In this document: positions 15,038-23,404 of the stretch, piece by piece
How positions within the stretch are numbered: position 1 is the first letter of the stretch
Layout: each line of letters starts with the position of its first letter
Assembly: GCF_023283535.1 (NCBI RefSeq)
Contig: NZ_JAKILT010000059.1
Coordinates: 1-32,460, forward strand
Source of the DNA: Shewanella sairae
GTDB taxonomy: Bacteria; Pseudomonadota; Gammaproteobacteria; Enterobacterales; Shewanellaceae
Direction of reading: 5' to 3'
Length of the DNA: 32,460 bases
Program-made: the position numbers and the translations under genes
The notes under the pieces: model-generated
Database searches by the model: none
What the model saw: the letters and a program-made list of their open reading frames with translations, nothing else
Told to the model about the DNA's origin: nothing

Positions 15038-16402
15038 ATGGCACTGAATGTAGTGATTTTGGCCGCAGGCAAGGGAACTCGCATGCGCTCAGATCTTCCA
15101 AAAGTTCTTCACCCTATCGCCCATAAAAGCATGGTGCAGCACGTTATCGATACAGCGCATCAAGTCGGTAGTGACGCTATTCAGTTAGTTTATGGTTATG
15201 GGGCTGAGCAGCTACAAACAAGATTGGGTGAACAGCAACTTAATTGGGTGCTACAAGCAGAGCAGTTAGGTACAGGTCATGCGGTAGCGCAAGCCAATGA
15301 CAACATTGCTGACGATGATACTGTATTGATCCTTTATGGTGATGTGCCATTAATCCAAGCGGCTACGCTTGAGTCTTTATTAGCAGCTCGTGAAGTAAAC
15401 GGCTTAGCTATTTTAACTGTAAACCTACCTAACCCGGCTGGTTACGGCCGCATTGTGCGCGAGCAAGGTAACGTTGTTGGTATTGTTGAGCAAAAAGATG
15501 CCAACGCTGAGCAACTTGCAATTAATGAGATTAATACCGGTATTATGGCGGCACCTGGTAAGCAATTAAAAGCTTGGTTAGGTCAATTGTCATCAGATAA
15601 TGCACAAGGTGAGTATTACTTAACTGATATCGTTGCTATGGCACATCGAGATGGTGTGGCTATTACCACTGCACAGCCTGAGTCGGCAATTGAAGTTGAA
15701 GGGGCTAACAACCGTGTACAGCTTGCGCAGTTAGAGCGTGCTTACCAAGTGCGAGCGGCTGAAAAGCTGATGCTCGAAGGTGCGAACCTGCGCGATCCTG
15801 CACGTATCGATATCCGCGGTGACGTCACTGTAGGTATGGACGTGATGATCGACGTAAACGTGATTATCGAAGGTACAGTAACAATCGGTAATAACGTCAC
15901 TATTGGCGCGGGCGCGATACTTGTTGATTGTGACATCGCTGATAACGCAGTAATTAAGCCATATTCGATTATTGAAAGCGCTAAAGTCGGTGTCTCGGCT
16001 AGTGCTGGTCCATTTGCGCGTTTACGCCCAGGTGCTGAGCTTAAAGAAGATGCGCATATTGGCAACTTTGTTGAAATGAAGAAAGCGGTACTAGGTAAGG
16101 GCTCAAAAGCGGGTCATTTAGCCTATATTGGCGATGCGACAATCGGTAGCGGTGTCAATATTGGTGCAGGTACTATTACTTGTAACTACGATGGTGCCAA
16201 TAAGTTCCAAACCATTATTGAAGATAACGTATTCGTTGGTAGTGATACACAATTAGTGGCGCCAGTTACTATTGGTAAAGGCGCTACACTAGGCGCGGGT
16301 TCAACTATTACCAAAGATGTGGCTGCAGATGAGCTAGTCATTACTCGTGTTAAGCAACGTCATTTAACTGGTTGGGCAAGACCTGTTAAATTGAAAAAAT
16401 AA
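15038..16402 (+). CDS. glmU: GlmU, bifunctional UDP-GlcNAc pyrophosphorylase and glucosamine-1-phosphate acetyltransferase
   Basis: This 454-residue enzyme makes UDP-N-acetylglucosamine, the precursor of peptidoglycan and lipid A. The N-terminal uridyltransferase domain carries LAAGKGTRMRSDLPKVLH (residues 8-25) and LYGDVPLI (about 102-109). The C-terminal left-handed beta helix of hexapeptide repeats starts around residue 250. It contains GPFARLRPGAEL, HIGNFVEMKKAVLGKGSKAG and NIGAGTITCNYDGANK for acetyl transfer. Length is as in E. coli (456). AAGGATA precedes the start and a strong terminator follows. glmS, the first enzyme of the same pathway, lies 3.4 kb downstream. Confidence 0.98.
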   Translation: MALNVVILAAGKGTRMRSDLPKVLHPIAHKSMVQHVIDTAHQVGSDAIQLVYGYGAEQLQTRLGEQQLNWVLQAEQLGTGHAVAQANDNIADDDTVLILYGDVPLIQAATLESLLAAREVNGLAILTVNLPNPAGYGRIVREQGNVVGIVEQKDANAEQLAINEINTGIMAAPGKQLKAWLGQLSSDNAQGEYYLTDIVAMAHRDGVAITTAQPESAIEVEGANNRVQLAQLERAYQVRAAEKLMLEGANLRDPARIDIRGDVTVGMDVMIDVNVIIEGTVTIGNNVTIGAGAILVDCDIADNAVIKPYSIIESAKVGVSASAGPFARLRPGAELKEDAHIGNFVEMKKAVLGKGSKAGHLAYIGDATIGSGVNIGAGTITCNYDGANKFQTIIEDNVFVGSDTQLVAPVTIGKGATLGAGSTITKDVAADELVITRVKQRHLTGWARPVKLKK

Positions 16403-16417
16403 TTAAAAATGACCTAG

Positions 16418-16445
16418 AAAAGGCGACCGTTTGGTCGCTTTTTTT
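16418..16445 (+). terminator. Intrinsic terminator after glmU
   Basis: GCGACC (16423-16428) pairs with GGTCGC (16433-16438), extended by A-T pairs and followed by seven T residues, 16 bases after the glmU stop. Confidence 0.92.
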
Positions 16446-16599
16446 GTTTTAAATCTGAGCGGTAAAACTAAGGGGAGCTTGAGAGTTACGTGACACAATT
16501 GATGATACACATTGATTCATTTGTGGTTGCTGATGTTGCTTTTCTCGGGTTTATTAGAGGTGCGTCACTGCCTACTGTAAAGAACTGTAAAGAAGCTTA

Positions 16600-16618
16600 A
16601 ATAAAAATAGTTCTCATT
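16600..16618 (-). promoter_or_regulatory. Probable Fur box upstream of the TonB receptor gene
   Basis: On the minus strand AATGAGAACTATTTTTATT matches 14 of 18 defined positions of the 19-bp Fur consensus. It lies about 50 bases before the receptor start, where a promoter is expected. Confidence 0.65.
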
Positions 16619-16667
16619 TATATTGCGACTCAAATATTACATTCATGTTTCATTGTTGGGGTTGGAT

Positions 16668-18812
16668 ATGTCTGTTGGGACGTCATTTAAGTTTTCTCGC
16701 GTAGGATTAGCAATTGTTGCTGCACTAGCTTCATCATCTGTTTTAGCTGAAGAAGCTGCAACAGAATCTCAGGTTACAGTTGATAGCAATATTGAACGTA
16801 TCGTGGTGACAGGTCGTAGCTTTAACGACTATAAAGTAGGTTCATCATCTGGTGCTATGCGCGGTGACATCGATATTATGGACACGCCACAGTCTGTAAC
16901 CGTTATCCCAGACTTTGTTACTGATGAGCAGTTGGCAAGAAATCTTTCAGAGGTTCTTTCAAATGACTCTTCTGTTACAGCTGGTAGCGAGAAATGGAAT
17001 CGCCAACAGTTTTCAATTCGTGGTTTTGCGTTAGATTCTGGCAATGGATTCTTAGTGAATGGTCATCAACACTGGTCTCACTACATTCAACCTATTGAAA
17101 TTTTAGAGCAAGTCGAAGTTCTTAAAGGACCCTCTTCTATGCTTTATGGTCAGTCTGGTCCTGGTGGCTTAGTTAATATGGTCACTAAGAAGCCTACTTA
17201 CGATAGCGTTTTCAATCTAGGCTTTGATACTGATGAATATGGTTCTACTCGTTTTCAAATGGATGCTGGCGGAGCAGTAAACGAAGCTGAAACCGTACGT
17301 TACCGTTCAGTTTTAGTTAAGGAAGATACTACTTATTCAACAGAGTATTATAACGGTGAAAACAAAGAGCGTGACCGTTTGCTTGCCTATGTAGCATTAG
17401 ACTTTGATCTGTCTGATGATGTAATGCTTTCTGTTAAATACGATACTACTGAAGATAAAGCAGGTTTAGATTCTGGTGCATGGTTATATAAATCAGGTGA
17501 CAAGATTGGCGAAGTAATCGGTGAAGACGATAAAATTTGGGAATTACCATGGGCATTTATCGATATCAGTGTTCAAAATGTAGGTGCAGACCTCGTTTGG
17601 CAGATGACTGATGATTGGCAAATGAAGACAGGTTATAACCACCAGCAATACGAACGTCGTCGTTTTGGTTCATCACCTAGCTATACAGAAACACCAGAAG
17701 ATGGTTATAACGTTAAGCCTTTTGATCGTCATGACGACTGGCAATACAAAACAGCCTATATGGATTTTACCGGTAACTTCTACACTGGCGATTTCGAACA
17801 TCAAATGCTTATTGGTGGTAACTTCTTAGATTATTATTACCAACAGCAGGCGGAATACTCGAAAGATCCAATAACCGTTTTGCCCGGTCAAGTTATTGAC
17901 CCAAATGTTAATTATTTAAATGCTGATCCAAAAGATCCTAGTGAGTATTACCACTATGGTTTCTACTTCCAAGATTTAGTTACTTTGACTGATAACTGGA
18001 AAGTATTGGCTGGCGTGCGTTATGACGAGCAGAAAAAAGATGGTGAAGGCAATAATGCTTATGCTGTATCACCAAAGTTTGGTGTAATTTTTGAGCCAAC
18101 AGATTACGGTAGTGTTTATGTTAACTACTCAAAAAGTTTTACCCCAAAAAGTTCAGTACAAGAGTCAGCTGATAAGCCTGATGCAAATGATGGTTTAAAC
18201 TTAAAACCAGAATATGGAACTCAATACGAGATTGGTACTAAATGGGAGCTGTATGATGGTGGTCTACTGTTAACTGCAGCTGTATTTGATATTAATGTTG
18301 AAAACCGTGTTGTTGTGCAAAAGTTTGATACTCCTGATGAGAATGGTAATACTCAAATTACAACTCAGGATGGTGAGCAAAACCATAGAGGCTTTGAAAT
18401 GGGTGCCCAAGGCCAAGTGAGTGACTCTTGGTTTGTAACTGGTTCAATGATGTATTTAGATGCTAAGTATAAGAATGACCCAGTACTTGATGGTAAAACA
18501 CCAATCGATGCTCCTGAACTATCAGCTAACATCTGGACTCGTTACGAGGTGACTGAAGAGTTGGCAATGAACTTTGGTGCTGTTTATGTTGGTGAGCGTT
18601 ATGCGGACCAAAATAATACAATCACAAAGGATGGTTATGTGCGTTTTGACCTTGGTGCAGCGTACACTTGGGATATGAATGGCACAGAAATGAATGTGCG
18701 CATGAATGTTAAGAACTTATTTGATACAGACTACCTTGATGGTGGTGAGTATGATGAAGTTACAATCGGTGAAGGACGCAATATTAGCTTAGCTTTTGAA
18801 GCTAAGTTCTAA
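16668..18812 (+). CDS. TonB-dependent siderophore receptor (outer membrane)
   Basis: This outer-membrane ferric-siderophore transporter has 714 residues from the ATG at 16668. An upstream TTG (16623) would add 15 residues, but the ATG gives a clean signal peptide: hydrophobic core VGLAIVAALASSSVLA, likely cut before EEA near residue 27. A TonB-box-like sequence, ERIVVTG, is at about 43-49. The plug domain has DTPQSVTVIP, the beginning FSIRGFALDSGNGFLVNG and VEVLKGPSSMLYGQSGPGGL. These mark the siderophore-receptor subgroup. The beta barrel ends in a terminal Phe (SLAFEAKF), as needed for outer-membrane insertion. A Fur box upstream supports iron repression. The siderophore is unknown. A strong terminator follows. 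Confidence 0.95.
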   Translation: MSVGTSFKFSRVGLAIVAALASSSVLAEEAATESQVTVDSNIERIVVTGRSFNDYKVGSSSGAMRGDIDIMDTPQSVTVIPDFVTDEQLARNLSEVLSNDSSVTAGSEKWNRQQFSIRGFALDSGNGFLVNGHQHWSHYIQPIEILEQVEVLKGPSSMLYGQSGPGGLVNMVTKKPTYDSVFNLGFDTDEYGSTRFQMDAGGAVNEAETVRYRSVLVKEDTTYSTEYYNGENKERDRLLAYVALDFDLSDDVMLSVKYDTTEDKAGLDSGAWLYKSGDKIGEVIGEDDKIWELPWAFIDISVQNVGADLVWQMTDDWQMKTGYNHQQYERRRFGSSPSYTETPEDGYNVKPFDRHDDWQYKTAYMDFTGNFYTGDFEHQMLIGGNFLDYYYQQQAEYSKDPITVLPGQVIDPNVNYLNADPKDPSEYYHYGFYFQDLVTLTDNWKVLAGVRYDEQKKDGEGNNAYAVSPKFGVIFEPTDYGSVYVNYSKSFTPKSSVQESADKPDANDGLNLKPEYGTQYEIGTKWELYDGGLLLTAAVFDINVENRVVVQKFDTPDENGNTQITTQDGEQNHRGFEMGAQGQVSDSWFVTGSMMYLDAKYKNDPVLDGKTPIDAPELSANIWTRYEVTEELAMNFGAVYVGERYADQNNTITKDGYVRFDLGAAYTWDMNGTEMNVRMNVKNLFDTDYLDGGEYDEVTIGEGRNISLAFEAKF

Positions 18813-18836
18813 ACCTTAGCCTTAACGCTTAATCGT

Positions 18837-18867
18837 AAAAGCCTCAACCTTTGGTTGGGGCTTTTTT
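18837..18867 (+). terminator. Intrinsic terminator after the TonB receptor gene
   Basis: AAAAGCCTCAACC pairs with GGTTGGGGCTTTT (one G-T pair) around a TTT loop, with six T residues at the end. It starts about 25 bases after the receptor stop. Confidence 0.92.
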
Positions 18868-18908
18868 GTGTCTGAACGTTGGCTTTTTACTTTTGAATAG
18901 CATCAAAA

Positions 18909-18965
18909 CTGGCAATTAAGTTTCGTTTCTCTATAATGTATCTTTCGAATCGAAACTTAACGAAA
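18909..18965 (+). promoter_or_regulatory. Promoter and operator of the DeoR-family regulator gene
   Basis: CTGGCA (18909-18914), a 17-base spacer and a perfect TATAAT (18932-18937) form the promoter. Four TTTCG-type half sites surround it: TTTCG at 18921, TTTCG at 18943, and the inverted CGAAA at 18951 and 18961. AAGTTTCG (18918-18925) and CGAAACTT (18951-18958) form an exact inverted repeat around the -10. TTTCG/CGAAA repeats are typical operators of DeoR-family repressors, so autoregulation is likely. Confidence 0.7.
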
Positions 18966-18971
18966 GATTTT

Positions 18972-19742
18972 ATGAATAAACGAAACACTCAACAACGACG
19001 TCACAGCATTATTAGCCTGCTTAATCAGCAAGGCGAAGTGAGTGTTGAAGAGTTATCTCTCCGTTTTGAAACTTCTGAAGTCACTATTCGCAAAGATCTC
19101 GCTACGCTGGAAAAAACCGGCCTGCTGCTGCGTCGTTATGGTGGAGCTGTAGCTGTGCCTGATGAAGTTACTCAGCAGTTTTCTGCCAAGGTTGCGCCTA
19201 ATAAGCTATCTATCGCTAAAGCCGCTGCTGAGCTGATTAAAGATCACAACCGTATCATTATCGATAGTGGCAGTACCACATCGGGTCTAATTGGTGAGCT
19301 GAATAATAAACGTGGCTTGCTAGTGATGACCAACTCATTGGCATTGGCTAATTCGATTCACGAGCTTGAAAACGAGCCAACGCTATTAATGACTGGCGGT
19401 ACTTGGGATCCTCACTCTGAGTCTTTCCAAGGGCAAATAGCCGAGCAAGTACTGCGATCATATAACTTCGATCAATTATTTATCGGTGCTGATGGTATAG
19501 ACCTTGAGCGCGGTACAACTACCTTTAATGAGCTTACAGGCTTAAGCAAGGTAATGGCAGAGGTGTCGCGTGAAGTGGTCGTTATGCTTGAATCAGAAAA
19601 GCTTGGCCGTCGTATACCTAACCTTGAGCTGCCTTGGAGCAAGGTTAGTGTGTTGGTTACCGACGATAGATTACCAAGCGAAGCGCTAGACAGTATTACT
19701 CAACATGGGGTGCGCGTCATTCTCGCACCTTATGCCGGATAA
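18972..19742 (+). CDS. DeoR-family transcriptional regulator, probable regulator of glmS
   Basis: The product is 256 residues from ATG 18972. The N-terminal helix-turn-helix has RRHSIISLLNQQGEVSVEEL and the DeoR signature VTIRKDLATLEKTGLLLRRYGGA. The C-terminal sugar-phosphate sensor domain contains IIIDSGSTTSGLIGEL and the block FIGADGIDLERG, with the GADGID motif seen in this family. An in-frame ATG at 18936 overlaps the TATAAT box, so it cannot be the start if that promoter is used. The gene lies 78 bases before glmS, and both have a related palindrome upstream. I infer that it senses an amino-sugar phosphate and regulates glmS and itself. Confidence 0.92.
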   Translation: MNKRNTQQRRHSIISLLNQQGEVSVEELSLRFETSEVTIRKDLATLEKTGLLLRRYGGAVAVPDEVTQQFSAKVAPNKLSIAKAAAELIKDHNRIIIDSGSTTSGLIGELNNKRGLLVMTNSLALANSIHELENEPTLLMTGGTWDPHSESFQGQIAEQVLRSYNFDQLFIGADGIDLERGTTTFNELTGLSKVMAEVSREVVVMLESEKLGRRIPNLELPWSKVSVLVTDDRLPSEALDSITQHGVRVILAPYAG

Positions 19743-19791
19743 CTCTTAAGAGCTGATCCAAATTAAATTCAAATATTAACTTCAATTTTAT

Positions 19792-19806
19792 CTCTCGTAT
19801 CGAGAG
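19792..19806 (+). promoter_or_regulatory. Palindrome upstream of glmS, probable DeoR-family operator
   Basis: CTCTCG, TAT, CGAGAG forms a perfect inverted repeat that ends 14 bases before the glmS ATG. It resembles CTTTCGAATCGAAAC at 18942-18956 in front of the regulator gene: same spacing and same TCG...CGA core. In RNA it would be a 6-bp hairpin close to the ribosome site. Confidence 0.6.
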
Positions 19807-19820
19807 TCTAGGTATTAAAT

Positions 19821-21650
19821 ATGTGTGGAATCGTAGGTGCAGTAGCACAAAGGGATGTGGCTGAAATTCTTGTTGAAGGACTAAGACGTTTAGAATACCG
19901 CGGTTATGACTCTGCTGGTGTTGCAGTTCTTAATGGTGGTGAGTTAAATCGCACTCGTCGCGTTGGCAAAGTACAAGAGTTATCTGCTGCGCTAGAAGCG
20001 GCTCCACTAGCTGGTGGTACAGGTATCGCTCACACTCGCTGGGCTACTCATGGTGAGCCAAGCGAGCGTAATGCTCACCCTCACCTATCTGAAGGTGATA
20101 TAGCTGTTGTACATAACGGTATTATTGAAAACCACAATAAATTACGCGATATGCTAAAAGGCATAGGTTATACCTTTGCTTCAGATACTGACACAGAAGT
20201 GATTTGTCACTTAGTACACCACGAGTTAAAAACACACGACACACTGCTTGCAGCAGTTCAAGCAACAGTTAAGCAGCTTGAAGGTGCATACGGCACTGTA
20301 GTTATCGACCGCACTGACAGCGAGCGTATGATTGTAGCTCGCTCTGGTAGCCCACTGGTTATCGGTTTTGGTCTTGGTGAAAACTTCGTTGCTTCTGATC
20401 AACTTGCATTATTACCAGTAACTCGTTCATTCGCTTTCTTAGAAGAAGGTGATGTGGCAGAAGTGACTCGCCGTGAAGTCAACATTTTTGACATTGATGG
20501 CAATGCCGTTGAGCGTGAAGTTAAAGAATCTGAAGTCACTCATGACGCTGGTGATAAAGGTGAATACCGTCACTATATGCTAAAAGAGATCTACGAGCAG
20601 CCAACAGCTATCGCTCGCACGCTTGAAGGCCGTATTGCTGGTGGCAAGGTGCTTGATACTGCATTTGGCGACAATGCTGCCGAATTCTTAAAAGATATCA
20701 AACACGTGCAGATCATTGCTTGTGGTACTAGCTACCATGCAGGTATGGCAGCGCGTTACTGGCTAGAAGATTGGGCTGGTGTATCGTGTAACGTTGAAAT
20801 CGCGTCTGAGTTCCGTTACCGCAAGTCGCACTTATTCCCAAATAGCTTGTTAGTAACGATTTCACAGTCTGGTGAAACCGCTGACACGTTAGCAGCTATG
20901 CGTTTAGCGAAAGAGATGGGCTACAAAGCTACGCTGACAATTTGTAATGCGCCAGGTTCGTCGCTAGTGCGCGAATCAGATATGGCTTACATGATGAAAG
21001 CGGGCGCAGAGATCGGTGTTGCATCAACTAAAGCCTTTACTGTGCAGCTAGCAGGTTTATTAATGCTGACGTCGGCTATTGGTCGTTATAATGGTATGTC
21101 AGATGAAATGCAGGCTGAAATCAGCCAGAGCCTACTTTCAATGCCAGCGAAAGTTGAGCAAGCACTAGGTTTAGATGATGCGATTGCTGCATTAGCTGAA
21201 GATTTTGCCGATAAGCACCATGCACTTTTCTTAGGTCGTGGTGATCAATACCCTATCGCGATGGAAGGTGCGCTTAAGCTTAAAGAGATCTCTTATATTC
21301 ACGCTGAAGCGTATGCATCGGGTGAATTGAAGCACGGTCCATTAGCACTGATTGATGCTGATATGCCGGTTATCGTGGTTGCACCAAACAACGAACTATT
21401 AGAGAAGCTTAAATCTAACGTTGAAGAAGTGCGTGCGCGTGGTGGCTTGATGTATGTATTTGCTGATAAAGATGCTGAGTTTGAGTCTGATTACACGATG
21501 AAGGTGATCCCAGTGCCTCATTGTGATGAGTTTATGGCACCACTTATCTACACTATTCCATTACAGCTACTGTCTTACCATGTTGCCTTAATTAAAGGTA
21601 CAGACGTAGACCAACCACGTAATTTGGCTAAATCGGTTACAGTGGAATAA
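19821..21650 (+). CDS. glmS: GlmS, glutamine:fructose-6-phosphate amidotransferase
   Basis: This 609-residue enzyme (same length as E. coli) makes glucosamine-6-phosphate from fructose-6-phosphate and glutamine, committing carbon to amino sugars. The catalytic Cys follows the initiator Met (MCGIVGAV). The glutaminase domain continues with RLEYRGYDSAGVAV and HTRWATHGEPSERNAHPH. Two SIS domains follow: ACGTSYHAGMAARYWLE, the phosphate-binding SQSGETADTLAAMR, and GRGDQYPIAMEGALKLKEIS. The C terminus ends DQPRNLAKSVTVE as usual. No glmS ribozyme is present, as expected outside Gram-positive bacteria. Likely control is by the upstream DeoR-family protein. glmM is not in the window. Confidence 0.98.
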   Translation: MCGIVGAVAQRDVAEILVEGLRRLEYRGYDSAGVAVLNGGELNRTRRVGKVQELSAALEAAPLAGGTGIAHTRWATHGEPSERNAHPHLSEGDIAVVHNGIIENHNKLRDMLKGIGYTFASDTDTEVICHLVHHELKTHDTLLAAVQATVKQLEGAYGTVVIDRTDSERMIVARSGSPLVIGFGLGENFVASDQLALLPVTRSFAFLEEGDVAEVTRREVNIFDIDGNAVEREVKESEVTHDAGDKGEYRHYMLKEIYEQPTAIARTLEGRIAGGKVLDTAFGDNAAEFLKDIKHVQIIACGTSYHAGMAARYWLEDWAGVSCNVEIASEFRYRKSHLFPNSLLVTISQSGETADTLAAMRLAKEMGYKATLTICNAPGSSLVRESDMAYMMKAGAEIGVASTKAFTVQLAGLLMLTSAIGRYNGMSDEMQAEISQSLLSMPAKVEQALGLDDAIAALAEDFADKHHALFLGRGDQYPIAMEGALKLKEISYIHAEAYASGELKHGPLALIDADMPVIVVAPNNELLEKLKSNVEEVRARGGLMYVFADKDAEFESDYTMKVIPVPHCDEFMAPLIYTIPLQLLSYHVALIKGTDVDQPRNLAKSVTVE

Positions 21651-21673
21651 ATATAAATTCTTTATATTTATAA

Positions 21674-21701
21674 AAAAACGGCTACTTAGGTAGCCGTTTT
21701 T
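21674..21701. terminator. Intrinsic terminator after glmS (bidirectional)
   Basis: AAAAACGGCTAC pairs perfectly with GTAGCCGTTTTT around a TTAG loop. It serves glmS and, read on the minus strand, could also stop guaC transcripts about 100 bases after their stop codon. Confidence 0.93.
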
Positions 21702-21798
21702 ATTTATATTACTAAATGGATTATATAAATAACCAATGTAACTATACTTAATTAACTCATAAATCTCATCGAGTTATAAATTAATTAAAGTTAAATAT

Positions 21799-22842
21799 TT
21801 ACTCTTTACCGTAAACGTTATTTTCTTGCTCTTGAACACGAATAAACGTCGTACGCTTAGTTAATTCTTTTAGCGACGCAGCGCCAACATAAGTACAAGT
21901 AGAACGAACGCCACCCATAATATCGTTAATGGTGTTATCTACGCAGCCTTTAAATGGAAGTAGTACTGTTTTACCTTCTGCTGCACGGTACTTAGCAACA
22001 CCACCAGAGTGTTTGTCCATTGCTGACTGTGAAGACATACCATAGAACTTAACCATGGTCTTGCCATCTTGTTCAATGACTTCTCCGCCGCTCTCTTCGT
22101 GGCCAGCTAGCATACCGCCAAGCATGACAAAATCAGCTCCGCCGCCAAAGGCTTTAGCAACGTCACCAGCACAGCTACAACCGCCGTCACCGATGATTTG
22201 ACCGCCAAGGCCATGGGCTGCGTCAGCACACTCGATAATGGCTGAAAGTTGTGGGTAGCCTACGCCTGTTTTTACGCGGGTAGTACATACAGAACCAGGG
22301 CCAATGCCGACTTTTACGATATCTGCACCAGCAATAATCAGTTCTTCAACCATGTCGCCAGTGACTACGTTACCAGCACTAATCACTTTCATCGGGTGTG
22401 CTTGTCTGACTTTGCGAACGTAATCAACTAGGTGTTCAGAGTAGCCATTAGCAATATCGATACAGATAAAGTTAAGGTTGTCAGAAAGGGCTAAAATTTC
22501 GCTTAACTTAACAAAGTCAGTGTCAGAAGTACCGCTAGAAACCATAACGTGCTGCAGTACATCTGCAGCTTGGCTCGATACAAAATCGCTCCACTGTTCG
22601 ACACTGTAGTGCTTGTGTACGGCAGTCATTACATTGTGTTTTGCCAAGCTACTAGCCATTTCAAAGCTAGCGACTGAATCCATGTTAGCGGCAATAATCG
22701 GTACACCAGTCCATGTTTTACCACTGTGTTTAAAGGTAAATTGGCGATTTAAATCGACTTGAGAACGACTCTTTAACGTTGAACGTTTAGGTCTAATTAA
22801 TACATCTTTAAAGCCTAACTTTAGATCTTGTTCAATACGCAT
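21799..22842 (-). CDS. guaC: GuaC, GMP reductase
   Basis: This 347-residue enzyme (same length as E. coli) reduces GMP to IMP and ammonia with NADPH, letting guanine nucleotides feed adenine nucleotide synthesis. It belongs to the IMP dehydrogenase/GMP reductase TIM-barrel family without CBS domains. The catalytic Cys186 is in GIGPGSVCTTRVKTGVGYPQ. The conserved N terminus LGFKDVLIRPKRSTLKSRS and the mobile-flap region FYGMSSQSAMDKHSGGVAKY are present. AAGGA lies eight bases before the ATG. The roughly 130-base leader has four hairpins, the first being terminator-like, so the gene may be controlled by attenuation. Confidence 0.97.
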   Translation of the reverse strand: MRIEQDLKLGFKDVLIRPKRSTLKSRSQVDLNRQFTFKHSGKTWTGVPIIAANMDSVASFEMASSLAKHNVMTAVHKHYSVEQWSDFVSSQAADVLQHVMVSSGTSDTDFVKLSEILALSDNLNFICIDIANGYSEHLVDYVRKVRQAHPMKVISAGNVVTGDMVEELIIAGADIVKVGIGPGSVCTTRVKTGVGYPQLSAIIECADAAHGLGGQIIGDGGCSCAGDVAKAFGGGADFVMLGGMLAGHEESGGEVIEQDGKTMVKFYGMSSQSAMDKHSGGVAKYRAAEGKTVLLPFKGCVDNTINDIMGGVRSTCTYVGAASLKELTKRTTFIRVQEQENNVYGKE

Positions 22843-22861
22843 GGTTTATTCCTTACATGGA

Positions 22862-22971
22862 TTTTGCGCGCAGCAAAACCGCCGATAAAAATTTTTTATC
22901 GGGCATTAAATTAATTCCTGAGCTTATTTCAGGCACAAAAAAACCGGAGCGTTTTGGGGCGCTCCGGTTTT
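22862..22971 (-). promoter_or_regulatory. Structured guaC leader with four hairpins, candidate attenuator
   Basis: Listed in transcript order (minus strand). First, AAAACCGGAGCG and CGCTCCGGTTTT (22940-22971) with an eight-base loop and U7, a textbook intrinsic terminator. Second, CCTGA with TCAGG (22917-22933). Third, CCGATAAAAA with TTTTTATCGG (22882-22902), ten perfect pairs. Fourth, TTTTGC with GCAAAA (22862-22878), which ends 19 bases before the start codon. The AAAACCG of hairpin 1 can instead pair with CGGTTTT between hairpins 3 and 4. I recognise no known riboswitch in it. Alternatively, hairpin 1 may only end the upstream unknown gene. Confidence 0.6.
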
Positions 22972-22975
22972 AGGC

Positions 22976-23003
22976 ATTATAGGAACAGATTTTTTATAAG
23001 CAA
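22976..23003 (-). promoter_or_regulatory. Predicted guaC promoter
   Basis: On the minus strand TTGCTT (22998-23003), a 16-base spacer and a perfect TATAAT (22976-22981). The expected start is near 22969-22971, the first bases of the terminator-like hairpin. A weaker second promoter (CTGAAA/TTTAAT) may exist below that hairpin. Confidence 0.6.
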
Positions 23004-23128
23004 GTTCTCAAATTAGAATAGACATTCCTTAAAAAAGGAAGGTTAATATTCTGTTAGTGTTAATGAGTTAATTGATTTGACCTATTAACACTCGCTTATG
23101 TTTATATCAGTAACTGTACTGACTTAAT

Positions 23129-23404
23129 CTACTTCTCTGCTGCTCCTTTCTCTTTAGAGAGTTTTATGTCGAAATTATCTAATAGTAACAGGGTGTCTGC
23201 TATGGCTGATTTTAGTTTTGCTGCTGGTGGGGAACTGAGCTTTTTAGCTTGCTTTAACGATTCTCGGCGGGTAACAAATTCGAGCATGGTTTCGAGGTTT
23301 TCAGGACAATCAATATCAATGGGTGGCAGTTTCTTTGCCGATGCATTGTTATAGATTTCAAACTCTTTTACTAAGTGTGCTTGAGCTTCTCTAATTCTTT
23401 CCAT
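23129..23404 (-). CDS. Hypothetical protein, 91 residues
   Basis: I do not recognise this protein. It is charged and probably helical at both ends (MERIREAQAHLVKEFEIYNN and LLLLDNFDIKLSKEKGAAEK), with a Pro-rich turn KKLPPIDIDCPENL at about 25-38. No signal peptide or membrane helix is visible, and one Cys is present. The ATG is preceded on the minus strand by GAGG at 23414-23417, nine bases away, inside the palindrome AGGCGCGCCT (23407-23416). An overlapping plus-strand frame (23166-23354) lacks a ribosome site and is rejected. Coding character is moderate: good ribosome site, minus-strand context like guaC and pst, but no family assignment. Confidence 0.6.
   Translation of the reverse strand: MERIREAQAHLVKEFEIYNNASAKKLPPIDIDCPENLETMLEFVTRRESLKQAKKLSSPPAAKLKSAIADTLLLLDNFDIKLSKEKGAAEK

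Noticed and set aside
18936..18971. Upstream ATG for the DeoR-family regulator
   Set aside because: It overlaps the perfect TATAAT promoter box, so it would not be in the mRNA.
19743..19820. glmS ribozyme or other riboswitch before glmS
   Set aside because: The gap is only 78 bases and holds just a short palindrome; the ribozyme is typical of Gram-positive bacteria.
23166..23354. Plus-strand reading frame opposite the 91-residue hypothetical gene
   Set aside because: It has no ribosome site and is explained as the shadow of the minus-strand frame.
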